Assembly: GCF_001562425.1 (NCBI RefSeq)
Contig: NZ_LOED01000004.1
Coordinates: 1-64,000, forward strand
Source of the DNA: Fervidicola ferrireducens
GTDB lineage: Bacteria; Bacillota; Thermosediminibacteria; Thermosediminibacterales; Thermosediminibacteraceae
Reading direction: 5' to 3'
Length of the DNA stretch: 64,000 nt
Part shown: piece by piece, positions 1 to 8,517 of the stretch
Position numbering within the stretch: the first letter of the stretch is position 1
Layout: every line of letters starts with the position of its first letter
Program-made: the position numbers and the translations under genes
Notes under the pieces: generated by a model
Told to the model about the DNA's origin: nothing
Database searches by the model: none
What the model saw: only the letters and a program-made list of their open reading frames with translations

Positions 1-70
1 TTCGAACCATCTTTTCCAGTTTGCCTTTGTTTGGGGATAGGAGTTTTACCTTGAGGGTTACTGTCTGCAT
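1..70 (-). CDS. TnpB-type (IS1341-like) gene, N-terminal fragment cut by window edge
   Basis: An ATG at 68-70 follows GGAGGAG and opens a frame that runs off the left edge. The 23 visible residues begin MQTVTLKVKLLSP, which resembles the start of TnpB/OrfB proteins of the IS200/IS605 superfamily, the RNA-guided nuclease-like accessory proteins of these elements. Only the N-terminus is visible, so catalytic residues cannot be checked. It has its own promoter and a leader hairpin covering the Shine-Dalgarno. It differs in sequence from the TnpB-related pseudogene at 57579-59266. The assignment is by N-terminal pattern only. Confidence 0.6.
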   Translation of the reverse strand, partial: MQTVTLKVKLLSPNKGKLEKMVR

Positions 71-79
71 ATAGTATCT

Positions 80-124
80 CCTCCGGTTCGCTTAAATCAT
101 AACACAACCGGAGAAGAATAGCAA
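80..124 (-). promoter_or_regulatory. Promoter and SD-occluding hairpin of the left-edge tnpB
   Basis: On the minus strand a -35 TTGCTA (119-124) and a -10 TATGAT (96-101) are separated by 17 nt. Inside the leader, CTCCGGTT and AACCGGAG (80-87 and 105-112) form an 8-bp hairpin whose 3' arm contains the GGAG of the tnpB ribosome-binding site. Hairpins of this kind commonly dampen transposase translation. Both elements are seen directly; the dampening role is inference. Confidence 0.5.
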
Positions 125-130
125 GCCGCC

Positions 131-166
131 ATTCATCCCCCGATTAAAATCGGGGGCATTCTGGCG
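131..166 (-). repeat. Two-tier hairpin, terminator-like or mobile-element end
   Basis: On the minus strand an inner 9-bp stem, CCCCCGATT/AATCGGGGG, sits inside an outer 6-bp stem, CCGCCA/TGGCGG, separated by small internal loops. It has no clean U-tract. It abuts the tnpB promoter. Such bulged subterminal hairpins are typical of IS200/IS605 ends, but a terminator for the proS operon is also possible. Confidence 0.5.
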
Positions 167-477
167 GGATTTTTGTAAATATGAAATCCACCGGAAAAGC
201 TATAAAAAAACAGAGGTAGTTGTTTAGGTGATGTTACCTCTTTAATAATGTCTTGATAAGAAGGATCTTTTTGGATAATCTTTTTAAATCCGTTTGATTT
301 CAGATATTCCTCCACAACATCAGTGATGTTTTTGAACAACTCGACACCGAGGGAGAACAAAGTCACCGTATTTCCGCTTCTAAAAATCCCGCTTTGGTAT
401 AAGTATTTTTGCCCCCGGCCGGTTAAACCGGCCGGAAGGTTAAAAAGCGAAGATGGGAACAATTCGCTCATTTTCAT
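133..477 (-). CDS. Doubtful 114-codon ORF downstream of proS
   Basis: An open frame starts 17 nt after the proS stop with only a weak AGGT upstream. I do not recognise the product. The middle part (VVEEYLKSNGFKKI and after) looks protein-like, but the N-terminal LPAGLTGRG and the C-terminal PPILIGG are translations of the two strong palindromes at 413-433 and 131-166. The frame may therefore be a chance ORF in a structured non-coding or mobile segment, or a short real gene overlapping a terminator. No domain is recognised. Confidence 0.25.
   Translation of the reverse strand: MKMSELFPSSLFNLPAGLTGRGQKYLYQSGIFRSGNTVTLFSLGVELFKNITDVVEEYLKSNGFKKIIQKDPSYQDIIKEVTSPKQLPLFFYSFSGGFHIYKNPARMPPILIGG
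413..433. repeat. Perfect 21-bp GC-rich palindrome
   Basis: CCGGCCGG and its complement flank a 5-nt AT-rich centre (TTAAA on the plus strand), forming an uninterrupted inverted repeat 60 bp past the proS stop. It could be a transcription terminator stem without a U-tract, or the second subterminal hairpin of a small mobile element that ends near 131-166. Confidence 0.5.
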
Positions 478-494
478 TTAGGATTACCTACCCG

Positions 495-1931
495 TTAATA
501 AGATTTTGCAAAATAGACCATTTTCTTAGCTTCTTTTCCGCATACAGCGCACCTATCCGAAATTTCTTCCTGTTCAAAGGGAATGCAGCGTAAAGTTGCG
601 GTGGTTTCCTCCTTAACCTTTTTTTCGCATTCACTGTCACCGCACCACATGGCTTTAACAAAACCTCTTTTGTTGATTAGCAATTCCTTTAATTCTTCAA
701 AATTGGTTGCAGTATTGGTATTGTCATCCATAAATTTTTTGGCTTGTTTGAACATATTGGCTTGGATATCCTCAAGCAATTTATTTAAATAATTTACCAA
801 ATCCGATTCTTTGACTTGAATCTTCTCGCCAGTGTCTCTCCGAACCAGCAACACTTGGTTTTGCGCAAGGTCTCTAGGGCCTATCTCAAGCCTTACAGGA
901 ACACCTTTCATTTCCCATTCGTTAAATTTCCAACCGGGGGTGTATTCATCGCGGTCATCTAATTCCACTCTGAAATTCTCCTTAAGAAGCTGATACAACT
1001 CCTTTGATTTGGCCAGAATTTCCTCTTTTTGCTGACCAAAAATAGGAACGATAATCACTTGAATGGGCGCGACTCTAGGCGGAAGTTTGAGACCCCTATC
1101 ATCGCCGTGAGTCATTATTACAGCACCTATAAGTCGGGTCGACACTCCCCAGGAAGTCTGCCATACGTATTTCAACTTCCCGTCTTGGTCTAAAAATTTA
1201 ATGTCAAACACCTTGGAAAAATGCTGACCTAGATTGTGAGAAGTCCCCGCCTGTAATGCCTTGCCATCGCTCATCATGGCTTCTATTGTATATGTCCTCA
1301 AAGCTCCTGCAAATTTTTCGTTTTCAGATTTTCTTCCCTTTATAACCGGCAATGCCAGCTCGGTTTCTACAAAATCCCTATATACTTCAAGCATGCGCAG
1401 TGTTTCTTCTTCAGCTTCCTCTTCAGTTCTATGGGCGGTGTGCCCCTCCTGCCAGAGGAATTCAGCCGTTCTCAGGAAGGGTTTGGTGCTCTTCTCCCAT
1501 CTGACTACGTTGCACCACTGGTTGATTAAAACGGGTAAATCCCTCCACGATTTTATCCATTTGGAATACATGCTGCATATAATTGTCTCGGAAGTAGGTC
1601 TTACCGCCAGGCGTTCCGAAAGCTCTTCCTGTCCACCGTGAGTCACCCACGCAACTTCAGGAGCAAATCCCTCTACATGCTCTGCTTCCTTTCTCAACAA
1701 AGATTCGGGAATAAATACCGGGAAATATGCATTTTTATGCCCAGTTTCTTTGAAGCGCCGGTCTAATAGTTTTTGCATGTTTTCCCACAAAGCGTAACCA
1801 TAAGGCCTTATGACCATGCATCCTCTGACGGGAGAGTAATCGGCAAGTTCGCCTTTTACGATAACGTCTACGTACCATTGGGAAAAGTCTTCTGATTTAG
1901 CCGTAATTTTCTTGACGTATTTTTCTTCCAT
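495..1931 (-). CDS. proS: Prolyl-tRNA synthetase, archaeal/eukaryotic type
   Basis: The cytoplasmic class II synthetase charges tRNA-Pro. At 478 aa it is the short form without the bacterial editing insertion. Class II motif 2 appears as FLRTAEFLWQEGHTAH and motif 3 as GVSTRLIGAVIMTHGDDRGL. An anticodon-binding domain follows, then a C-terminal zinc-type module (CGDSEC and CAVCGK) ending in Tyr, as is usual in this subtype. The ATG at 1931 sits behind GGGAGGAGAG. The frame stays open upstream to 2039, but that part is the T-box leader, so the longer start is rejected. It is the last gene of the rseP-ispG-proS run and is controlled by the T-box. Confidence 0.96.
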   Translation of the reverse strand: MEEKYVKKITAKSEDFSQWYVDVIVKGELADYSPVRGCMVIRPYGYALWENMQKLLDRRFKETGHKNAYFPVFIPESLLRKEAEHVEGFAPEVAWVTHGGQEELSERLAVRPTSETIICSMYSKWIKSWRDLPVLINQWCNVVRWEKSTKPFLRTAEFLWQEGHTAHRTEEEAEEETLRMLEVYRDFVETELALPVIKGRKSENEKFAGALRTYTIEAMMSDGKALQAGTSHNLGQHFSKVFDIKFLDQDGKLKYVWQTSWGVSTRLIGAVIMTHGDDRGLKLPPRVAPIQVIIVPIFGQQKEEILAKSKELYQLLKENFRVELDDRDEYTPGWKFNEWEMKGVPVRLEIGPRDLAQNQVLLVRRDTGEKIQVKESDLVNYLNKLLEDIQANMFKQAKKFMDDNTNTATNFEELKELLINKRGFVKAMWCGDSECEKKVKEETTATLRCIPFEQEEISDRCAVCGKEAKKMVYFAKSY

Positions 1932-1960
1932 TGTTCTCTCCTCCCGAAAAAAATTATTAA

Positions 1961-2147
1961 AAAAACCTTCGCACCGAAGGGGCGAAGGTTTTTCGCGGTA
2001 CCACCCTGCTTTTAATAAGAAGGCAAAAGGGTTACTCATTGGGTTAACGGCAAAGTGCCGGCCGTTTCCGGCAGACTCCGGAGGTGGGTTTCAGAAGCCC
2101 CCGATGGCGGGCCTTTCAGCCTGTGGGACCGCTCTCTTTTCATCGGG
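1961..2147 (-). promoter_or_regulatory. T-box leader (tRNA-Pro) controlling proS
   Basis: The minus strand carries the conserved T-box AGGGTGGTACCGCG (1994-2007), followed by a terminator stem AACCTTCG/CGAAGGTT and a run of T (1961-1993). Upstream lies the stem I signature AGAGAGC...GGCTGAAAGG and a specifier region GAAACCCACCTCCGGAG. Aligned on its conserved 3' side, the specifier is CCC (2086-2088), a proline codon. Uncharged tRNA-Pro is expected to stabilise the antiterminator and allow proS transcription. The leader begins just inside or after the 3' end of ispG. Confidence 0.92.
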
Positions 2148-2155
2148 TTTACTTC

Positions 2156-3310
2156 TTACTGGCCTCCATCAACGCCATTCACAGTATGCTGTTTGTCTGT
2201 TATTTTATCAGAGTTAATTTTTTTTGTCAAATTATCATCCAACATACTCCGCACTTCCGATATTAATACACCAACAGCGTCGCTTTCGGGTACCGTTTTG
2301 AGTATACGCCCTTTTTTAAACACCGCAACCTTACCGCTTCCGCCTGCGATTCCTATGTCAGCCTCTCGTGCTTCGCCGGGACCGTTTACTATGCATCCCA
2401 TCACGGCAACTTTTATGGGTGCTTTTATGCCTGCTAATTTTTTCTCGACTTCCCTGGCTATTCCTATGAGGTCTATCTGACAACGGCCGCAAGTCGGACA
2501 AGATATTAGATTAACTCCGCTTTCAATCAGATTGAGGCTTTTCAGGATTTCTTTACCAACCCTTACTTCTTCGACGGGGTCCCCTGTCAGCGAAACCCTT
2601 ATGGTATCTCCGATTCCCTCGTAAAGCAGTATGCCCAGTCCCACGGCGGATTTTACGGTACCGGAAAAGATAGTTCCCGCTTCGGTTACTCCAAGATGGA
2701 AGGGGTAATCGACTCTTTTTGCCAGCATTTCGTATGCTTTTACTGTGGTTAATACATCGGAAGACTTTATAGAAATTACTATATCGGAGAAGTCCAATCC
2801 TTCAAGGATGCTCACATGCCTTAGTGCACTTTCTACCAAAGCTTCGGCACAGGGCGAACCGTATTTTTCTAGTAAATCTTTTTCCAAAGAGCCTGAATTA
2901 ACGCCAATTCTAATGGGAATGTTCCTTTCGCGAGCCGCTTCTACAACTTTTTTTATCCTGTCTACTCCCCCAATATTGCCAGGATTTATTCGTACCTTAT
3001 CTGCGCCGTTCTTTATTGCCTCAATCGCAAGCCGGTAGTCGAAGTGGATGTCGGCAACTAACGGAATGTGGATATTCCGTTTAATTTCAGAAATAGCTTG
3101 AGCCGCTTCCATGTCGGGAACGGCAACGCGGACAATATCACAGCCTGCTTCTTCAAGGGCCAGGATTTGGTTGACGGTAGCTTTTACATCTTGAGTCTTC
3201 GTATTCGTCATGGATTGAACGGATACTGGAAAATCCCCGCCTATCCCAATATCGCCAACGTATACTTTTTTTGTAGTTCTCCTTTTAATCGAAGTCCTGT
3301 CATCCACCAT
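2156..3310 (-). CDS. ispG: 4-hydroxy-3-methylbut-2-enyl diphosphate synthase (flavodoxin)
   Basis: IspG (GcpE) converts methylerythritol cyclodiphosphate to HMBPP in the MEP isoprenoid pathway, using a [4Fe-4S] cluster. The 384-aa protein has the N-terminal TIM barrel and the C-terminal cluster-binding domain. The ligand motifs are visible: CPTCGRC, then [16 protein letters not shown] with the third Cys and the Glu ligand. The last 30 or so residues are a Lys/Asp-rich tail beyond the usual end and reach the start of the proS T-box. The gene follows rseP by 15 nt in the same operon. Confidence 0.96.
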   Translation of the reverse strand: MVDDRTSIKRRTTKKVYVGDIGIGGDFPVSVQSMTNTKTQDVKATVNQILALEEAGCDIVRVAVPDMEAAQAISEIKRNIHIPLVADIHFDYRLAIEAIKNGADKVRINPGNIGGVDRIKKVVEAARERNIPIRIGVNSGSLEKDLLEKYGSPCAEALVESALRHVSILEGLDFSDIVISIKSSDVLTTVKAYEMLAKRVDYPFHLGVTEAGTIFSGTVKSAVGLGILLYEGIGDTIRVSLTGDPVEEVRVGKEILKSLNLIESGVNLISCPTCGRCQIDLIGIAREVEKKLAGIKAPIKVAVMGCIVNGPGEAREADIGIAGGSGKVAVFKKGRILKTVPESDAVGVLISEVRSMLDDNLTKKINSDKITDKQHTVNGVDGGQ

Positions 3311-3325
3311 ATTAACTCCCCTTGC

Positions 3326-4336
3326 TTACATGTATAATCTCATAAAGTCTCTGTAAAGTACAAATACCATCAATAGCATCAGCAGAGCAAAACCCAAAAA
3401 GTGAATCATACCTTCTTTTTCGGGATCTATAGGTTTTCCTCTTAAGAATTCCACAAACAGGAAAACCAAACGGCTTCCATCCAAAGCGGGAACTGGCAAA
3501 AGGTTCAGGAGTCCCAAGTTTATGCTTATGAATGCTGTAAGGTATAATACGTTAAATATACCAACCCGAGCAGCTTCTCCCACCATATGGGCAATACCCA
3601 AAGGCCCAACCAGATCAGACAAGCCCCTTCCTGTCAACAGTCTGGGGATAGAAGACAAAATCATGCTTGATGCCCAAAGGGTCTTTTGAATTCCAGTTTT
3701 TAGACTGTGCAATGGAGAATATCTTATAACCACTGATTTTATGCCAATTACGCCCCTCCCGGTTTCCGGTTCTTGCTCCGTCTTTACCAAAATCTCTTTT
3801 TTTTCTCCGTTTCTTAGGATTTCTATTTCCAATGTTTGATTGGGTTTCTGGCTGATTATGCTTACCGTTTCATCCCACGATGAAATTTTCTTATCATCTA
3901 TAGCGGCAATAATATCGCCATCCTTAATCCCTGCTAGTTCTGCTGGAGAATTCGGTATAACTGTAACTTTTGTGGTTGCAACTCCGCTGAAAAATCCTAT
4001 CAGCGATATTAAAATTACTGCCATCAGCAGGTTCATCATCGGACCTGATATTACAACTGCCATTCTTGCTCCCACGGGTTTGTTACTGAAAGCCCTTGGA
4101 TCCCCTGTTTTTTCGTCTTCACCTTCCATCTTTACATATCCGCCCAAAGGTAAGGCTCGGATGGAATAGAGAGTTTCACCCTTTTTGAGCGATACTAAAA
4201 TTGGCCCAAAACCTAAACTAAATTCATTAACTTTTATATCGCACAACTTCGCCACCAAAAAATGCCCCAGCTCATGAAAAAAAACGAGAGCACCGAATAC
4301 TATAATTGAAATTGCTATTGTGTTCAACTTGTTCAC
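3326..4336 (-). CDS. rseP: RseP/RasP-type site-2 metalloprotease (M50B)
   Basis: This intramembrane zinc protease cleaves anti-sigma factors and signal-peptide remnants in the cytoplasmic membrane. The HELGH metal motif lies at residues 21-25 in the first membrane segment. A single PDZ domain follows at about 115-190, and the second metal-ligand segment NLLPVPALDG lies near the C-terminus between membrane helices. The 336-aa length is normal for a single-PDZ Firmicute RseP. The usual order in related genomes is cdsA-dxr-rseP-ispG-proS; here an AI-2E family gene replaces dxr immediately upstream. Confidence 0.95.
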   Translation of the reverse strand: MNKLNTIAISIIVFGALVFFHELGHFLVAKLCDIKVNEFSLGFGPILVSLKKGETLYSIRALPLGGYVKMEGEDEKTGDPRAFSNKPVGARMAVVISGPMMNLLMAVILISLIGFFSGVATTKVTVIPNSPAELAGIKDGDIIAAIDDKKISSWDETVSIISQKPNQTLEIEILRNGEKKEILVKTEQEPETGRGVIGIKSVVIRYSPLHSLKTGIQKTLWASSMILSSIPRLLTGRGLSDLVGPLGIAHMVGEAARVGIFNVLYLTAFISINLGLLNLLPVPALDGSRLVFLFVEFLRGKPIDPEKEGMIHFLGFALLMLLMVFVLYRDFMRLYM

Positions 4337-4353
4337 CTTCCGGTTTTCTATTT

Positions 4354-5394
4354 TTAAGAACGCAAAAAGCCTGATTGGAATATGGCCTTAACAATTACAG
4401 CCACCATAGGTCCGATAAATAACCCCATAAAACCGAACAATCTTACGCCGACATATATTGATATTAGGGCCAGCAACGGGTCTAATCCCAAATGGGTACC
4501 TATGACTTTTGCCTGTAAAATCTGACGCATTCCAGAAACAAAAAGATGTAAGATTATCAGCGACAGTGAAAATTTTAAATTTCCTAGGAGCAACGCCACT
4601 ATGGCCCATGGAACGAATATTAAACTTGGTCCGATAACAGGAAGTATGTCAAGAAGACCGCATATTATGCCTAAAGTTAGAGCGTAATCCACATTTAGAA
4701 TATAGAACCCCGCTATGGTAATAATTGTCGAAATAAATATCAATATTATTTGTGCTTTAATTAATCCTATGGCGGATGCGATAAGCTCCGATTGTATTAT
4801 TTCTATTTTTTTATACCAATTATGCGGCAGGATGCTTTTTATGGAAGATATTATCTTGTTTTTGTCTTTCGCAAAGAAGAAGCTGGATAAAAAGGTAAAA
4901 AGGAGAAATATGAGTAAGTTCGGGATAACGACAAGTTTTTCCGCGAGAGTGTAAAATTTTGATAAGAAGCCGGTCAGATAAGTAATAATTTGTCCCCAGT
5001 TTTTAAAAAGATAATCCATTACTTCTTTAGGTATAATGTCGTAAACGGAAAACATAAATGTGCTTACACTGTCAAAAATGGAGTTCAAATAGTCAGTATA
5101 ATTGGGTAATGTATTCACCAGTTTTCCTATTTCGAAAATAAACCTGGAAATTGCAAGAATGATTAAATACCCGAAAGATGAAATAATAGCAAGTAAGACT
5201 ATAACCACAGCTATACCTCGTTGGATTTTAAGTTTTACCTCAAAGTATTTTACTACTGGGTCTATAATTAAAGCGATTATTATGCCTACTGCGAAAGGGA
5301 GAAAATATTCTATTGTAATGAACAGCGCTAAAGAAACCAAGGCAATGGCAAGTCCTAGAAAAACGATGGGTTTGTAATCTGATTTCAATTTCAA
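4354..5394 (-). CDS. AI-2E/YtvI-family membrane protein in the dxr position
   Basis: This is a 346-aa polytopic membrane protein of the AI-2E transporter (PF01594-like) family, which includes the sporulation protein YtvI and autoinducer exporters or ion antiporters. Hydrophobic segments lie at about 10-50, 60-85, 150-180 and across the C-terminal half, with the family-typical LGLICG-LDILPVIGP-like region and a final GLFIGPMVAVIVKAIF. The substrate cannot be told from sequence. It overlaps cdsA by 4 nt (ATGA) and is translationally coupled within the phospholipid/isoprenoid operon. It occupies the place where dxr is found in most relatives. Confidence 0.8.
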   Translation of the reverse strand: MKLKSDYKPIVFLGLAIALVSLALFITIEYFLPFAVGIIIALIIDPVVKYFEVKLKIQRGIAVVIVLLAIISSFGYLIILAISRFIFEIGKLVNTLPNYTDYLNSIFDSVSTFMFSVYDIIPKEVMDYLFKNWGQIITYLTGFLSKFYTLAEKLVVIPNLLIFLLFTFLSSFFFAKDKNKIISSIKSILPHNWYKKIEIIQSELIASAIGLIKAQIILIFISTIITIAGFYILNVDYALTLGIICGLLDILPVIGPSLIFVPWAIVALLLGNLKFSLSLIILHLFVSGMRQILQAKVIGTHLGLDPLLALISIYVGVRLFGFMGLFIGPMVAVIVKAIFQSGFLRS

Positions 5395-6212
5395 GTAAGA
5401 CCACCCTTTTGAATCACTGTTATAATATAATAGTATGCTACGGGGAAAGAAAAGAGGCTACTATCAAATCTATCTAAAATTCCACCATGACCGGGAATTA
5501 GATTAGAGAAATCTTTTATTCCGCAAAATCTCTTTATGAGAGAAGCCGAAAGATCGCCCATTTGAGAAAAAATTCCTATTAATAAACCTAATACTACTCT
5601 ATCTAGAATTTTAATCTGAGGTAAAAACATCATTGAATAAATAAAACTTGCCGAAATGCTTCCTATTATTCCGCCGATGCTTCCTTCGATACTTTTTTTA
5701 GGACTTATTTGGGGAGAAAGTTTATGGCGGCCGAAAAGCATTCCCGTTATGTAGGCAAAAGTATCGCAGCTCCACGTTGTTACAAAAACCAACCACAATA
5801 AAACAGGTCCTTGCGATAGATCTTTGATAAGCATGATATGCGAAAACGGGATGGAAGTATAGAGAAAGGAAAAAGTAGTAAAAACGGTATCCATCAACTT
5901 ATTTTGCTTGTATTTTACTATGGAAGAAAAAAAACTTAAGATTATAAGCAGGCAAAAAGGGAAAAAAACTGTCGTCTTCGCACCGGACCAGAAATATATC
6001 ATGGTCAGCAAAATTGAACCTGCCGTTCCGCTAAAGCCCATGTTTACATTTATACCCGCTTTTTTAAAAGCCATTGCAAGTTCCCAATTGGCTATCAGGG
6101 TCATTAATATGATAAAAACAAGAAACGAAATAGCTCCACTGCCGATTACAACGTAAAGCAGGGCAATACCTAATATTGCGGTCAAAGATCTTATAATAAA
6201 AGTTTCGTCCAT
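5391..6212 (-). CDS. cdsA: Phosphatidate cytidylyltransferase
   Basis: CdsA makes CDP-diacylglycerol from phosphatidate and CTP at the membrane, the branch point to all major phospholipids. The 273-aa protein has about seven or eight hydrophobic segments and the C-terminal family signature QMGDLSASLIKRFCGIKDF followed by PGHGGILDRFDS, which carries the metal-binding Asp residues. It starts 1 nt downstream of the uppS stop and overlaps the next gene, so it is a tightly coupled operon member. Confidence 0.95.
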   Translation of the reverse strand: MDETFIIRSLTAILGIALLYVVIGSGAISFLVFIILMTLIANWELAMAFKKAGINVNMGFSGTAGSILLTMIYFWSGAKTTVFFPFCLLIILSFFSSIVKYKQNKLMDTVFTTFSFLYTSIPFSHIMLIKDLSQGPVLLWLVFVTTWSCDTFAYITGMLFGRHKLSPQISPKKSIEGSIGGIIGSISASFIYSMMFLPQIKILDRVVLGLLIGIFSQMGDLSASLIKRFCGIKDFSNLIPGHGGILDRFDSSLFSFPVAYYYIITVIQKGGLT

Positions 6213-6213
6213 T

Positions 6214-6951
6214 TTATTTTGTTAAACCTCCAAATCTCCGTTCTCTGCGTTGAAAATCAAGTAAAGCTTGGACCAGGTGCTCTTTCTTAAAGTCCGGCCA
6301 ATAAGTATCGCAAAACCACAGCTCTGAATAGGCTATCTGCCACAAAAGAAAGTTGCTCAACCGCAATTCCCCGCTGGGCCTGATTAAAAGATCGGGATCA
6401 GGAAGCCCGGCAGTAAATAAATACTTCTCGAAAAGCTTTTCATCAATCTCTTCTGGTTTCAATCTTCCATTATCAACAAGCCTTGATATGGTTTTACATG
6501 CCTTAACTATTTCGCGGCGAGATCCATAATTTAACGCTACGTTCAATATCAGGCCTGTGTTATTCGAAGTTAGTTCTACCGATTTTTTTATTTCTTCTCT
6601 AATCCGATATGGCAGCTCCTGCCAATCTCCAGTCACCATTAATTTTATATTATTGCGGTTCAAATTGTCCACTTCTTTTTTTAAGTAGTATACGAGAAGA
6701 TTTAGAATGGTCTTTACTTCTTCGTAGGGTCTTTTCCAATTTTCTGTAGAAAAGGCATAAACAGTAAGAACCTTTATCTTTAACTCTGCACAAAATTCCA
6801 CAATACTGCGAAGCGCTTCGGCACCGGCCCAATGACCCGCTATTCTAGGAAGACCTCGCTTCTGAGCCCACCGTCCGTTGCCGTCCATTATTATAGCAAT
6901 GTGACAAGGCAGTTTTTTTGGATCAATTAAATCTATTTCCTTTATTCCCAC
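6214..6951 (-). CDS. uppS: Isoprenyl transferase (undecaprenyl diphosphate synthase)
   Basis: This cis-prenyltransferase builds C55-PP, the lipid carrier for peptidoglycan, from FPP and IPP. Signature residues are seen: IIMDGNGRWAQKRG with catalytic Asp23, the RPSGELRLSNFLLWQ active-site segment, and the YSELWF motif. At 245 aa it has the expected length. The start is GTG at 6949-6951 behind GGGAGG. A terminator hairpin lies between it and the upstream small gene, so transcription reaching uppS may be partly read-through. Confidence 0.96.
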   Translation of the reverse strand: MGIKEIDLIDPKKLPCHIAIIMDGNGRWAQKRGLPRIAGHWAGAEALRSIVEFCAELKIKVLTVYAFSTENWKRPYEEVKTILNLLVYYLKKEVDNLNRNNIKLMVTGDWQELPYRIREEIKKSVELTSNNTGLILNVALNYGSRREIVKACKTISRLVDNGRLKPEEIDEKLFEKYLFTAGLPDPDLLIRPSGELRLSNFLLWQIAYSELWFCDTYWPDFKKEHLVQALLDFQRRERRFGGLTK

Positions 6952-6973
6952 TTTTCGAGCCTCCCAATTATCA

Positions 6974-7004
6974 AAAGCCCCCTCTATACGAGGGGGGCAT
7001 TTTT
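6974..7004 (-). terminator. Intrinsic terminator or attenuator between the small gene and uppS
   Basis: On the minus strand GCCCCCCTC and GAGGGGGC form a strong stem with a GTATA-type loop, followed by TTTTG. It starts right at the stop of the 67-codon gene and ends about 20 nt before the uppS Shine-Dalgarno. The short U-tract suggests partial termination. Confidence 0.6.
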
Positions 7005-7206
7005 AACGAAAATAAGCAACGAGTAAGATCACGCCGTCGCCATGATTGTCTTTTTCTACTCTTACTATTATCGGTCTACAATAGTCTTCTTTGCGAGTAA
7101 CAGGGAAGGTGTACTTAATATCGCAGATCTTGATACCTTTTTTCATTAAAAATTCCTTAGCTTCCTCTAAAGTAAAACCTATGAGTTCTAAATTTTTTTC
7201 AGTAAT
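7003..7206 (-). CDS. Small PASTA-like protein with an apparent ATT start
   Basis: A 67-codon frame fills the frr-uppS gap. It begins at ATT (7204-7206), 4 nt past the frr stop; the Shine-Dalgarno GGAGGT overlaps that stop with normal spacing. No ATG, GTG or TTG occurs before codon 21, and an in-frame TAA lies just upstream, so ATT is the only well-placed start. The product (TEKNLELIGFTLEEAKEFL, then a C-terminal VILLVAYFR) has the LIGxTLEEAxxxL pattern of PASTA-like folds. Proteins of this type occur at this locus in related Clostridia from my recollection. The function is unknown. A sequence error is the main alternative to the rare start. Confidence 0.6.
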   Translation of the reverse strand: MTEKNLELIGFTLEEAKEFLMKKGIKICDIKYTFPVTRKEDYCRPIIVRVEKDNHGDGVILLVAYFR

Positions 7207-7210
7207 AGCG

Positions 7211-7771
7211 CTATACCTCCATTATTTCTTTCTCTTTATTCGTCAATGCTTTATCAATTTGTTCAATATAGTTATCCGTGAGTTTTTGTATTTCTTCCTG
7301 CCACCTTTTGCTATCGTCCTGAGATATTTCACCGTTTTTCTCCATTTTCTTGATCAATTCGTTTGTATCCCTTCTGATGTTCCGCACGACAACTTTTGCA
7401 TCTTCTGCCTTCTTTTTAGCCATCTTAACTAGCTCTTTGCGCCTTTCCATAGTTAATTCGGGAAGGACAAGCCTTATTACCTTGCCGTCGCTGGTAGGTG
7501 TAAGACCGAGGTCAGATTTTAAGATGGCCTTTTCGATACTGGTAATCGTCTTCACGTCCCAGGGCTGTATTAATATCATTCTCGGTTCGGGTACACTTAT
7601 AGTTGCTAACTGGTTAACTGGAGTCGGAACGCCGTAATAATCCACTGATATTTTATCGAGGAGTGCAGTCGAGGCTCTTCCCGCTCTTATTGCCGCTAAA
7701 TCAGATTTGAGATTGTCGAGCACCTTCTTCATTTTGTCCTCGGTTTCTTTGTAAATTTTTTTATCCACCAA
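7211..7771 (-). CDS. frr: Ribosome recycling factor
   Basis: RRF splits post-termination ribosomes together with EF-G. The 186-aa product has the full two-domain RRF layout: a long helical N-terminal segment ([20 protein letters not shown]), the RPW-type central part, and the C-terminal [21 protein letters not shown] helix. The start is GTG behind GGAGGT. It follows pyrH with almost no spacing, the standard order in bacteria. Confidence 0.97.
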   Translation of the reverse strand: MVDKKIYKETEDKMKKVLDNLKSDLAAIRAGRASTALLDKISVDYYGVPTPVNQLATISVPEPRMILIQPWDVKTITSIEKAILKSDLGLTPTSDGKVIRLVLPELTMERRKELVKMAKKKAEDAKVVVRNIRRDTNELIKKMEKNGEISQDDSKRWQEEIQKLTDNYIEQIDKALTNKEKEIMEV

Positions 7772-7772
7772 A

Positions 7773-8486
7773 TCAACCTCCTTTCACAAAAGTTCCTATA
7801 TTTTCCCCAAGAGCGGCCCTTACTATATTGCCTTCTTCGTTGATGCCGAACACGATTATCGGGATTTTATTATCCATGCAAAGTGAGGTGGCCGTGGAAT
7901 CCATAACACCTAACCCTTTGTTGAGTATTTCGATATAGTCTAAACTATCGAACTTCTGAGCATTGGGATTTTTCATCGGATCCGAATCGTAGACTCCGTC
8001 GACTTTTTTTGCAAGCAGAATAACATCTGCTTCTATTTCTGCAGCTCTTAAAGCTGCTGCGGTATCGGTAGAAAAATAGGGGTTTCCTGTACCAGCAGCA
8101 AAAATGACCACCCGGCCTTTTTCAAGATGTCTTATGGCTCGGCGTCTTATGTATGGCTCCGCAATTTCTTTCATCTCTATGGCTGTCTGAACACGTGTTT
8201 CTATGTTTCTTTTTTCCAATGCGTCCTGCAGTGCGAGAGCATTTATTACAGTTGCCAGCATCCCCATATAGTCGGCAGTAGCCCGGTCCATATCTGGATA
8301 ATTACGTCCGCGCCATATGTTTCCCCCGCCAACTACAATAGCAACATCAATACCGTATTCCCTTACCTTTTTTATTTGGTCGGCTATAGAATTAATAACG
8401 TTTTGATCTATCCCAAATTCTTTTTTGCCAGCTAGAGCTTCACCGCTGATTTTAAGAACGACCCGTTTATACTTTGGTTTTTGCAT
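7773..8486 (-). CDS. pyrH: UMP kinase
   Basis: PyrH phosphorylates UMP to UDP in pyrimidine nucleotide synthesis. The 237-aa protein belongs to the amino-acid-kinase fold. It shows [12 protein letters not shown] at the N-terminus, the GGGNIWRGR nucleotide loop, [19 protein letters not shown] and the [16 protein letters not shown] motif. It lies between tsf and frr, separated from tsf by a terminator hairpin, so its level may be set by read-through from the rpsB promoter or by a weak promoter that I cannot define. Confidence 0.97.
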   Translation of the reverse strand: MQKPKYKRVVLKISGEALAGKKEFGIDQNVINSIADQIKKVREYGIDVAIVVGGGNIWRGRNYPDMDRATADYMGMLATVINALALQDALEKRNIETRVQTAIEMKEIAEPYIRRRAIRHLEKGRVVIFAAGTGNPYFSTDTAAALRAAEIEADVILLAKKVDGVYDSDPMKNPNAQKFDSLDYIEILNKGLGVMDSTATSLCMDNKIPIIVFGINEEGNIVRAALGENIGTFVKGG

Positions 8487-8517
8487 CTATTAACCCTCTC
8501 TTTTGCAGACTTATTTT

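Noticed and set aside
1932-2039. 36-codon N-terminal extension of proS
   Set aside because: The extra codons are the T-box antiterminator and terminator; the ATG at 1931 has a strong SD.
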